Source: Jimgerdemannia flammicorona (Eukaryota; Mucoromycota; Endogonomycetes; Endogonales; Endogonaceae). Taken from it: a stretch of DNA of 10,958 nt. The stretch is taken from positions 1-10,958 of the forward strand of contig RBNI01006809.1 in NCBI GenBank assembly GCA_003990745.1, in the 5' to 3' direction. Position 1 is the first letter of the stretch, and each line of letters begins with the position of its first letter. A program made the position numbers and the translations under genes. A model generated the notes under the pieces. That model did not search any database and was not told the DNA's origin. It was given only the letters and a program-made list of their open reading frames with translations. Shown here piece after piece: positions 1-7,244 of this stretch.

Positions 1-35
1 AAAGAAAAAAATAAAAAAAAAAAAAAAAAGGCAAC

Positions 36-66
<31 letters not shown>
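1..66. repeat. poly(A) tract with short interruptions
   Basis: Nearly pure A run, broken only by a few G, T and C bases. It directly precedes a 50-bp repeat that has a second copy at 742-791, also directly behind an A run. It could be a retroposon tail or a slippage product; the sequence alone does not decide. Confidence 0.9.
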
Positions 67-67
<1 letters not shown>

Positions 68-75
68 CCCTGAGA

Positions 76-125
76 GGAGATGCTATCTCAATAATCCTGA
101 GGTCTCCCGGAACGTTGTTGTCATA
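76..125. repeat. 50-bp dispersed repeat, copy 1
   Basis: Starts AGGAGATGCTATCTC and ends AACGTTGTTGTCAT. It matches 742-791 with about seven differences, mostly transitions. Read on the minus strand it ends in a small GAGA...TCTC hairpin followed by a T run, which could act as a Pol III stop. No A or B box was recognised, so it is called only as a repeat. Confidence 0.85.
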
Positions 126-345
126 TTATGTTAACTTGGAAATTTCCAGTATCGGTCCCGATGAAGGTTCCTCTATTTCATTCTGTTCCTATGACCAAAA
201 GTCCGCCGATGTGTTCGGGTCCGACAGTTGATTCTAAAATGTATATATATGTGTGTTACTGTCACCTAGAAAGCTACCTATCGGCTGCGACTAGACATTA
301 AACCTCCTTTTGGCAACCGCCAGCACGATACAATGAAACACCGAA
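126..345. repeat. relic of a dispersed repeat shared with the 5' flanks of the zinc-cluster duplicates
   Basis: The block at 126-169, with GGAAATTTCC then TATCGGTCCCGATGAAGGTT, recurs at 6361-6400 and 8843-8881. The block at 190-234 (ATGACCAAAAGTCC, then GTGTTCGGGTCCGACAGTTG) recurs at 6465-6510 and partly at 6305-6330. The block at 287-309 (GCGACTAGACATTAAACC) recurs at 9002-9024. The order of blocks is kept, so this is a third, gene-less relic of the flank seen beside both zinc-cluster copies, or a transposon common to all three places. Confidence 0.75.
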
Positions 346-349
346 CAAA

Positions 350-562
350 ATGGTGAGATTCCACACCAGCACGAATATCACTAGGCGTACAACGACTACA
401 AATAACCGATGCCTTGGCGTCTCCTCTATCCAAGGTCCGGTTTCGATGCCAAGTCATGAGCCTGCTTTTCTGTTACCATGTCCGTTTCTTCGGTCCTCTT
501 CCGGTGTTATATATCTTTCGCTAATCTTCATAAACCGACCGAAAAATAAATTGCACGACTAA
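350..562 (+). CDS. small ORF of unknown nature, doubtful
   Basis: A 70-codon ORF with a real ATG in a fair context (AAAATGG). The predicted peptide starts MVRFHTSTNITRRTTTTNNR and is Thr/Arg/Ser rich with no domain I recognise. It lies just downstream of the dispersed repeat relic. The ATG overlaps a good fungal 5' splice site (ATG then GTGAGA), so a first exon is another reading. The length is within chance for this composition; I hold it only as a possibility. Confidence 0.12.
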   Translation: MVRFHTSTNITRRTTTTNNRCLGVSSIQGPVSMPSHEPAFLLPCPFLRSSSGVIYLSLIFINRPKNKLHD

Positions 563-720
563 TGAAATGAAAATAAAAATATCAAATATTTTTAAAACTA
601 CAGATAAATGTCCACGACTAATTGTCAGCTCATACTTGGCACATCGAGAGCACGCATAGTGGGAAACTGGTAACTGGTAAAGTGACACCGTGCTATAAAT
701 TTCTGAACCTTCATCTTCAT

Positions 721-741
721 AAAAAAAAAAAAAAAAAAAAA
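721..741. repeat. poly(A) tract
   Basis: A run of about 20 A bases directly abutting the second copy of the 50-bp repeat. Confidence 0.9.
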
Positions 742-791
742 GGAGATACTGTCTCGACAATCCTGAGGTCTCCCGCAACGTTGTTGCCATA
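742..791. repeat. 50-bp dispersed repeat, copy 2
   Basis: AGGAGATACTGTCTCGAC...AACGTTGTTGCCAT, homologous to 76-125. Homology stops abruptly after CAT, where copy 1 continues into the TTATGTTAACTTGG flank and copy 2 into unrelated sequence. The sharp edge plus the A run in front suggests a small mobile unit. Confidence 0.85.
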
Positions 792-1073
792 ACTTTAGAT
801 CACACCCACATGCAATCTGAATATCAGTAATAATAACGATTCCGACACGAACACTGATCAACGTCGGCGGTTGTATGTGGTCTGGGCCTTGAACTTCGTG
901 TCGCGCAATATGACTGTGACACCCGTTACGCACCAATGAACACAAGCGAAACTTGCAACTTGTGTCTTTATGTAATTTGCAGCCAACAAAGAAAGCGAAT
1001 TTTAGCAGTCAGCGCGCAAGTTTAGAGTGGAGGGGTCGTCCAACAGAGTTGCACCGTGATCAGTCAGGGACAC

Positions 1074-1113
<40 letters not shown>

Positions 1114-2040
1114 GAGACTCTAGAACTCAGAATCCAGTCTTTTGGCATTCAAGGCGCTCGGCAGAAGAACGCCGTATCGACAGACTGATCTGGCTCATTT
1201 GAACATTGAAAAACCCAGAACGCACTTAAAAGCCGGATTACGCACCACCAGCCCTTCTAGGTGCAAACCGAAGAACTCTCTTATTGCATTTACCCTTTCC
1301 GACAATCCTGGTTAGCGTATATTCGACTTCAGTTCTGATTACTCTGTGATTCACAACTGCGTTCATCAGTACTCCAGTTCGAACTGCCACTATTTTGTAT
1401 TTCTTCAATATATCTTAGCTGCCAAATTATATATATAACTCTGTTTCTATATCAATTGATTTTGCTTTCAATTCTAAGCTTTTCGAAGTTTGAGGTTCAA
1501 AACTTTTAAATTCTAACTTAGTTAGAAAAATTATGATATCATTTACTGAAAATTGGCAATCTACATTATATATATATATTGTAACATAGCAGACATGTAC
1601 TAGCAGAAGTGCAGTGGATTTCTTTATCTTGAATAATTGATCTTCTTTGACTCCTCAGAGTCCTCAGATACAGGGGTGGATGAGTTCAAAGTATATCTGC
1701 CTGCAGGCTTACTAGTTTCTTACCTCTTTGCTTGAACTATTTTGATCTAAGGTTTATTCACTCTAGATACTAGGGATATTTATATAAGTTTGCTAGCTAT
1801 ATGACAGCTAAGTTGGATCTTTTTTTCTGTAAGTCATTTTGTATAGTTGAGAGATCTGTACATCTATACTTTTATATGATTATACAAATTATACAATTGT
1901 GAGATCAAGTGACTGCTAAACTATATATCATACTATACTATATCAAGAATCAGATTCAGGTACCACAATCAAATATCTATCCCCTGATTGATGTTCCTAA
2001 TTCAGATCAACTGTCACAATATATATATTTATTATTATTA
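792..2040. other. AT-rich stretch without a recognised gene
   Basis: No long ORF and no RNA gene was recognised. It holds a poly(A) run of about 36 bases (1075-1110), short TA runs (about 1428-1437, 1567-1580, 2020-2032) and low-complexity AT-rich DNA. It could include introns or 3' sequence of the leucine-rich-repeat remnant, which lies on the minus strand from 2733 down to about 2053. Confidence 0.6.
1075..1110. repeat. poly(A) tract
   Basis: A run of about 36 A bases preceded by GGGACACGT. It is isolated, with no copy of the 50-bp repeat next to it. Confidence 0.9.
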
Positions 2041-2052
2041 TTGTATAGACCA

Positions 2053-2733
2053 TTCCCAAGTCTGTCGTAACAGTTTTTTTGCGTTTCAGAAACTCCATTA
2101 GGGTTGCTACTGGTGCCATTGTCTGAAGATGAAAAGAAAGGTACTGATCACATACAGATCGTGAGCTTGACTTCATTGCGAAGTTGTACACAGTACATCA
2201 CTCAGTTTTGACATACTTTCGAGATTCAACTTGGTCAAGGCTGTGTTCTGCTGATGCTGTTGGCCGAACAGAACAGAGGATGAGCGAGTCATATAGATTG
2301 TGGGTATAATTCCATCACAGCTGCACATAATGCTTTACATACATTCGAGATTCAACTCGGTGACTCGGTCAGGGTTCTGGGCCCATTGTCGTCTGAAGAT
2401 GAAAGGGAATGAATAAACACGCGCAGATCGTGAGTTCGGTTCCATCATACAATGGTTCATATGACATACAGGAGAGACTCGGCTTGGTCAAGGTCGTATT
2501 ATGCTTCAGAAATTCGGCTAGCGTACGTGCCTCCTCGTCACCGATGTTGCATTTAAATAAACGAACAAGAAATGAGCGAGAAACTACAGATTGTGAACTC
2601 GATTCCGCCACATAGCTGCACTCAATAATTCGCACAGTTGTTATATACAAGATACATTCATATCGGCCAAGGTTGTGGTCTGTTTCAGTGACTCGCCTAG
2701 GTCGTGCGCCCCTTCGGCGCCGATGTAATTACC
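2053..2733 (-). pseudogene. degraded leucine-rich-repeat gene, one repeat per exon
   Basis: Five exon-like pieces read on the minus strand. E1, about 2733-2649: GNYIGAEGAHDLGESL then KQTTTLADMNVS. E2, about 2551-2470: NIGDEEARTLAEFLKHNTTL. E3, 2392-2343: ends TELNLE. E4, 2256-2217: QNTALTKLNLE. E5, 2122 to about 2053: LMEFLKRKKTV. The pattern NxIGDEGAxxLAExLKxNTTLTxLNLS is the ribonuclease-inhibitor/NLR-type LRR of about 28 residues. Pieces are separated by introns starting GTATGT (2469, 2342, 2216; GTATAT at 2648), three of them ending CAG; introns 2-4 are 77, 86 and 94 nt. The introns resemble each other, so exon plus intron was duplicated as a unit (period 179, then about 127). E3 and E4 are shortened and E5 lacks the donor, so the array is decaying or is the end of a diverged gene. 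No NACHT or other partner domain is visible. Confidence 0.65.
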
Positions 2734-2799
2734 TTAAATATGAACAAACACGTCAGCGCAAAACCACACACTCTAGCTAAGCTCCTGGACCGTACTGCT

Positions 2800-4150
2800 T
2801 CTGAAGTCTAGGTTAGCTTAATAATTAACCATGATAACACATAAAAAAATAATGGGTAGCCCAAGCCCCACGCTAAAATTAATCAATCGAAATCGTAAGT
2901 ATCAAAGTCAGACCATTCAATAAGCCCGAAAAGTTGAGGACCTTGGTATATATATATATATTCTCGTACAAATGCCAAATGCTGGTAAAAATGCCAAAAC
3001 ACAATAAAACTGTCAAATCACATGCACCGGCACTGTCGCTGCTCACTTATCAGAAAGTTGTTCGCCTCTATCTACAATTTGGTAAGCTATGCATTCTAAT
3101 ATTTCAATACAAGGTTACATCATCATATTATAGAGCCAGGTTTTTTTTTTTTTTTTTTTTTTTTTTGGAGAACTGGTCGATGATTAATAATTTTGAAAGT
3201 GCAAAATTTTGAAAGCAGAAGAAACAAGAAGGGGGGATTACAGTTGTTGCGAGACAATGTATGCTGATAAAAAATAAAATATACATATGGGAATTCGATA
3301 AACTGGTTTCCATGTTAAATGCACAACAAGCGGACGAGAGACGAGTAGATCAGAAAATAGACGAGAGACTGTTCTTTGTGACCAAAATGACTTTAACAAA
3401 GTGTCCTTTGCATAAAATACGAAGGCGTGAAATGTAAAGTGAAAATAAATGTACGTAAAATAAATGTAAATGTGAATGAAGCTGATGGGTTTTGGCTATA
3501 TATAAGCATATGCTTCCAAGCCCGCCATTTGCGTTAAAGCGAAGGGGCCATTTATTGTATATACATAACCCTAAGGAATGGGTTGGAGGGATGCACAAAC
3601 AGATTGAAATACGAAATTGCTAACGACTAATTGCTAAGTTACTGGCGTAGTATACGCTTAATTGCTCAGATGTGACGAGTACTCAGTCGCTGGGTAAACG
3701 AACGACATTGCGTGCTGGAACCATGAAACTGGCGTCTATCTGAAATCGGCGCCAACTAAGCTGCCCCTGGCGCAGGGGAATGCATGATTGTTCCGCATGA
3801 ATGTTAAGCGGCACAGCAATTGTTCCGCCACTTTGCCGAAGTTTGAGCTAGTTCATATAGATAATTAGTAAGTATATAGAAACCGCTATTTGACTCACGC
3901 GAAAAATTAAAATAGCCTGCTGTGGAATTACAATTACCATCTCATTTTCTTTTTCATTTATCGGCATTATCCAAATCAATTCTACCCTAGCATTGTGGGA
4001 CGTTGTCAGGTTTTGGTCGCGAGTATTCTCCGTAATTCGTATGGGAGCTGTGTTTTGGAATTTTGAAACGAAAAATCAACGCGTTCGAAATCGCTGGTTA
4101 CATCGGCGCTGCTGTGCCGCCGTGCCTTTGCTATTGTGTTTATTATGAAA
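2800..4150. other. intergenic stretch, low complexity, no gene recognised
   Basis: Contains a TA microsatellite (about 2947-2960), a poly(T) run (about 3140-3166) and AT-rich DNA. The short ORFs here are not protein-like; several run through the poly(T) or poly(A) tracts. Nothing was recognised as an RNA gene. Confidence 0.6.
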
Positions 4151-4151
4151 C

Positions 4152-4171
4152 AAAAAAAAAAGGGGGGGGGG
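4152..4171 (+). repeat. A10G10 polypurine tract
   Basis: Ten A bases followed by ten G bases, then AC and TGTTGTGG. Retroelements carry such a polypurine tract just upstream of the 3' LTR as the plus-strand primer. On its own it could also be a simple-sequence tract. Confidence 0.8.
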
Positions 4172-4173
4172 AC

Positions 4174-4212
4174 TGTTGTGGCACCGTTGACATCCGGAAC
4201 ATGTCCACAACA
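4174..4212. repeat. inverted repeat TGTTGTGG...CCACAACA, LTR-edge-like
   Basis: A perfect 8-bp inverted pair (4174-4181 and 4205-4212) enclosing 23 bases. TG...CA ends of the TGTTG/CAACA type are usual for LTR termini, and the pair sits two bases after the polypurine tract. At 39 bp the enclosed unit is far too short for a whole LTR, so it would be a deleted remnant, or just a hairpin. Confidence 0.5.
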
Positions 4213-4323
4213 ATTAATTACCACAGTTCAACGCCGTACCTTCCTCTTTCCAAGTTGACCATCACTACCGTCGTCCTGGGGTTCAGCTCATTCCGACACG
4301 CGGAAGTATCCCTGGTTCGTTAA

Positions 4324-4434
4324 GAAAATAGTGGTCAGGCAATGGAACCTGTTGAAGAATTCGAAACGATGCACGTTACGATTTTTGGGTCTATTGAAGC
4401 GGTGAGAACTGCCTTACACATCATTAACCGCAAG
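4324..4434 (+). pseudogene. KH-domain-like fragment, copy A
   Basis: Plus-strand reading after an in-frame TAA: ENSGQAMEPVEEFETM, then HVTIFGSIEAVRTALHIINR. The pattern (S-G-A, a gap, then xhVTIxGxxEAVxxAxxxI) is the C-terminal half of a KH RNA-binding domain (strand, strand, last helix) as in the PCBP/Nova class. The upstream half with the GxxG loop was not found, so this is a lone exon or relic. The frame stays open from ATG 4342 to 4674 (110 codons), but past residue 32 it shows only a hydrophobic FGVLVLIFYYY stretch and no homology. It converges on, and would overlap, the 3' end of the minus-strand zinc-cluster gene. KH identity rests on motif reading only. Confidence 0.45.
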
Positions 4435-4859
4435 AGGTTCGCCTTCGGTGTATTGGTATTGATATTTTATTACTACAAAAGAATATATCTCCACAATAAA
4501 AGTTCTATAGCTGCGGTTGTTCAACGTCTGGGACACGACGAAAGACTAAACAATTACATTTACAAATGTAAAACCCTACGACTAATTTATTCACATCCAT
4601 TTGTATCTCGGAGGTCGATCGAGTTCATGATGCAAGTTCTTTTGATCCAGCTAAGTGGTGGCGAGGACGTTTAAACTTGACCGAAGCAGACTGGTCCCTC
4701 TTGTTATCGCCTTTGGCCGTAGCCATCGAGCAATGTTTACGACCTCGGATACAGCGTCGGCAACTCAAGGGAGAATTAGGGCGGCACTTTTTCTTGTCGG
4801 TCTTGCACCCGTCACACACAGTCCCGGGCTTGATTCTCGGTGTCTCGGAAGCAGTGGTT

Positions 4860-5683
4860 GGGTGGCGTTGGCCCACGAATAACCTTCGGACGTGGCGGCA
4901 CGCGGCGATTGCGTGCGGAGAACCTTCGGACGGGGCGGCACCCGGTGGTTGCGTGGCGTTGGCCCACGAAAAACCCTCGGACGAGGCGGCACGCGGCGGT
5001 TGCGTGGCGTTGACCCACGAAAACCTTTCGGACGAGGCGGTACGCAGCGGTTGCGCGGCATTGACCCACGAAAAACCTTCGGACGAGGTAGCACGTGGCG
5101 GTTGCGTGGCGTTGGCCAACGAAAATCCTTCGGACGAGGCGACACGCGGCGTGGCGTTGGCCCACGAGAAACCTTCGAACGAGGAGGCACGCGGCGGTTG
5201 CGTGGCATTGGCCCACGAAAATCCTTCGGACGAGACGGCACGCGGCGGTTGCGTAGCGTTGGCCCACGAAAACCCTTCGGACGAGGCGGTACCCGGTGGC
5301 TGCGCGGCATTGGCCCACGAAGAACCTCCAGACGAGGCGGCACGCGACGGTTGCATGGCGTTGGGGCACAAAAATCTTCAGACAAGGTGATATGCGGCGA
5401 TTGCGTGGCGTTGGCCCACGAAAAACCTTCGGACGAGGCGACAGGCGGTGGTTGCGTGGCGTTGGCCCACAGAGAACCTTCGAACGAAGCGGCATGCGGT
5501 GGTTGCGTGGCGTTGGCCCACAAAAAACCTTTGGACGAAGCGGCACACGGCGGTCGCGTGGCATGCGGCGGTTGTGTGGCGTTGACCCACGAAGAACCTT
5601 CGGACGAAGAAACGAGGCGATAGGCGGCGGTTGTGTGGTGTTGGTGCATGTGAACCCCTCTGAAGATGAATCGGGTGCGCTTG
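4860..5683. repeat. 51-bp coding minisatellite, copy A (16 units plus a degenerate end)
   Basis: Units start GCGTGGCGTTGGCCCACG and end GCGGCGGTT. Boundaries: 4860, 4911, 4951, 5002, 5053, 5104, 5149, 5200, 5251, 5302, 5353, 5403, 5454, 5505, 5556 and 5574, ending at 5632, with a diverged unit to about 5683. Eleven units are exactly 51 bp. Off-size units are 4911-4950 (40), 5104-5148 (45), 5353-5402 (50), 5556-5573 (18) and 5574-5632 (59); the 40, 50 and 59 bp units shift frame. Minus-strand units encode QPPRAASSEGFSWANAT, RRVPPRPKVFRGPTPRN or AACRLVRRFFVGQRHAT depending on frame. GC-rich, unlike the flanks. Confidence 0.95.
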
Positions 5684-5930
5684 TACTCTCGTCGATCATA
5701 TGGTCGTTTGGCGTCATAGAGGGAGAGAACGGAGCGTAGAGCTCGAAAAGGGAAACGGGATCCAAAGGGAATCCTTCAATTTCGGGGGATTCGATGTCAA
5801 GGTCATTCTTTGTGGTTGATAGGACGTTTGAGGGATTTTGTGCAACACAAGCTAGCAAGTGGATAGAACTCATAAAGGGAAGAACAGTTATCATAGTTAT
5901 CATAGTCATCATAGTTATTACAGTCATACA

Positions 5931-6002
5931 CTGAATTATAGTCATACCCTGAATTATAGTCATAACCTGAATTATAGCCATAATCTGAATCATAATCGTA
6001 AT
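5931..6002. repeat. 18-bp coding minisatellite, four units
   Basis: Units at 5931, 5949, 5967 and 5985, each starting CTGAAT(T/C)ATA. Next to it (about 5886-5930) lie looser TCATAGTTA repeats. On the minus strand the units encode NSGYDY-type hexapeptides, giving a Tyr/Asp/Asn-rich low-complexity stretch at the N-terminus of copy A's zinc-cluster gene. Copy B has only a short YYSDDY stretch here, so the expansion is specific to copy A. Confidence 0.85.
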
Positions 6003-6022
6003 GCAAATTGTTCGAGAATTCT

Positions 6023-6280
6023 GGTTGAATTACTTGAATTACTTGTTCAAAAATGCCCCTTTCGTCCTACAAAAAGTAGGCCGGGAAGGTGGCCTTGAAT
6101 TCGAATGAAAAAGGAGGTGAATGCCTCCGGAGGAAAAGAGGCGGAATTTGTGCGTCTTGCTCTTTGTTTTGTATAAAAGCCAAGATATGTGATATGAAAG
6201 CACTACCGTCCGACCGAAGTCGTCACGGAAGGTGTCTTGAAGGCGGATGGAAAAGGGGGTGAATGCCGATCAACAGTGGC
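6023..6280. repeat. decayed copies of the GAATTACTTGTTCAAAA module, copy A flank
   Basis: GGTTGAATTACTTG (with GAATTACTT doubled) followed by TTCAAAAATGCCCC, AGGCCGGGAAGGTGGC, GAATTCGAATGAAAAAGG and GTGAATGCCTCCGG matches the modules at 8421-8780. A second, poorer copy is seen at about 6184-6280 (CCGTCCGACC, GGAAGGTG, GGATGGAAAAGG, GTGAATGCCGA). Plus-strand stops show the plus reading is dead here, while the minus reading FEQVIQ feeds the N-terminal frame of the zinc-cluster gene. Confidence 0.7.
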
Positions 6281-6299
6281 CAAGAAGTCCCGTCTTATA

Positions 6300-6520
6300 C
6301 TGCACCGATGTGTTCGGTCGACAGTTGATTTTATTTTGGGTTCTGGTTGTGGTCGGCAGCTTATGTTAATATGGAAATTTCCTAGTATCGGTCCCGACAG
6401 TTGATTCTGATCCGGTCACACCATATGCATGATCCTAATTATAACCAGAAGAATCCCGACCAAACAATGACCAAAAAGTCCTGCGCCGACGTGTTCGGTC
6501 CCGACAGTTGTAGTAGCTTT
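6300..6520. repeat. dispersed repeat, copy beside duplicate A
   Basis: Contains CCGATGTGTTCGGTCGACAG (6305), TTATGTTAATATGG with TATCGGTCCCGACAGTTGA (6361-6400), GTCACACCATATGCAT (6415-6430) and CCGACGTGTTCGGTCCCGAC (6486). The GTGTTCGG block is present twice here and once at 206-230. Homologous to 126-345 and 8843-9050. Confidence 0.8.
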
Positions 6521-7077
6521 ATTTAGTCCGATTTCATACTAAACGTATGTCACACCATGCAACAACATTTGTCTGACGTATCACGAAAATTTTTCTGATA
6601 CAGCCCGATACCTTGAAAAAAAATAAGTACAATTTTGCATATTCAGATGGCAAATGGATATCTAAATTACCCATCAGACTGACATTGTATGGTGAATTAC
6701 GATTTGGATTGACATGTCCAGACCGTGACGGTGCCCAAAATCCCCGTTTTGCGGAGAATATCGGCGAGGTGCATTTTCTTCCGGCGTATTTAACGAAAAG
6801 ACCAAATTCAGGCGCATTTTTTTTTGGATAAACGAGTCTTTTTTAGTGTTGTGCTATGAATTCCGTTGTTCTGGTTCACCTTTTTTCTTTTTTCTTTTTA
6901 ATATGCTCACATTCAAAATAGGGACAACATTGATGTATCATTTAGGCCGGATTCAATGGAACGCAGTTACCGCTTTCACAGAGGCTAATATTTCTGAAAA
7001 GGGGAGACGTGATCTGCAATACAACAATTTATGTATTGATACCTCAATTTCAGTGGAATCGTGATTCAAATCATCCG
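6520..7077. other. spacer between the two duplicates, with one protein-like fragment
   Basis: No homology to either duplicate was seen. The plus frame from about 6613 to 6831 reads 72 codons including KWISKLPIRLTLYGELRFGL and AENIGEVHFLPAYLTKRP. It looks more protein-like than its neighbours but has no ATG at its head (the first codon is TTG) and no family I recognise. It could be an exon or a transposon scrap that entered between the duplicates. The rest is AT-rich with short T runs. Confidence 0.4.
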
Positions 7078-7102
7078 AAATGCGGAAGTATCCTCGATTT
7101 GT

Positions 7103-7215
7103 TAAGAGCATAGTGGTCAGGCAATGGAACCTGTTGAAGAATTTGACACGATGCGCGTTACAATTTTTGGGTGTATGAAAGCGATGTGAACTGCCATGCA
7201 CATCATTAACCGCCT
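7103..7215 (+). pseudogene. KH-domain-like fragment, copy B (stop-broken)
   Basis: Aligns without gaps to the fragment at 4324-4434: EHSGQAMEPVEEFDTM, RVTIFGCMKAM, stop, then TAMHIINR. The TGA replaces an AGA of copy A, and Glu and Val of the EAV motif have become Lys and Met. The gap-free alignment through the stop shows a shared origin; the stop shows this copy no longer encodes the domain. Confidence 0.45.
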
Positions 7216-7244
7216 TCGGTGTATTGATTTTGATATTTTTATTA

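Larger units (their letters stand above)
4625..6066 (-). pseudogene. Zn(II)2Cys6 transcription-factor-like gene with minisatellite middle, copy A (frameshifted)
   Basis: Read on the minus strand. The N-terminal frame is open from after a TAG at 6069-6067 to 5803: FEQVIQ, then a Tyr/Asp/Asn-rich stretch of [GYDYNS] units. One extra base near 5835-5850 relative to copy B shifts the frame. The next frame carries DLDIES, SLFELYAP and IDESTSAPDSSSEG, all matched in copy B. It then runs through the 51-bp array and stops at 4812. The C-terminal frame (open from about 5371 to the TGA at 4625) carries PGTVCDGCKTDKKKC plus SCRRCIRGRKHC: six Cys at 4730-4816, spacing C-X2-C-X6-C-X7-C-X2-C-X6-C, a complete Zn2Cys6 cluster with a basic tail. 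The family usually has the cluster near the N-terminus; here it is C-terminal. Array units of 59, 50 and 40 bp break the frame, so no single frame joins the ends. It is either a pseudogene or needs unseen splicing. No ATG begins the N-terminal frame. Confidence 0.6.
4300..6520. repeat. segmental duplication, copy A
   Basis: Colinear with about 7078-8930. Shared landmarks, in order: GCGGAAGTATCC (4302 / 7081), GTGGTCAGGCAATGGAACC (4331 / 7111), CATCATTAACCGC, ATCCATTTGTATCT, GGTCGATCGA, the Zn2Cys6 coding segment, the 51-bp array, the SLFELY and DLDIES coding segments, the GAATTACTTGTTCAAAA module, and TATCGGTCCCGA near the far end. Copy A is longer because its 51-bp array is larger and because of extra sequence in its 5' flank. 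Confidence 0.85.

Noticed and set aside
3128..3313. ORFs running through poly(T)/poly(A) at 3139-3166 and 721-741
   Set aside because: Open only because poly(A/T) encodes Lys or Phe; no protein-like sequence on either side.
4076..4095. tRNA T-arm, from GCGTTCGAAATCGC
   Set aside because: Arms do not pair to five base pairs and no anticodon or acceptor stem surrounds it.
4063..4323. 86-codon plus-strand ORF upstream of the KH-like fragment
   Set aside because: Starts at TTG, crosses the A10G10 tract and inverted pair, and has no recognisable domain; treated as chance.
4860..5640. CRISPR array
   Set aside because: Units abut without spacers, are coding, and the context is eukaryotic.
4655..5739. 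Long plus-strand ORFs across the 51-bp array (for example GGCVALAHEKPSDEAAR repeats)
   Set aside because: They are explained by the consensus being open in all frames. The flanking conserved segments (zinc cluster, DLDIES/SLFELY) are on the minus strand, and copy B supports the minus register.
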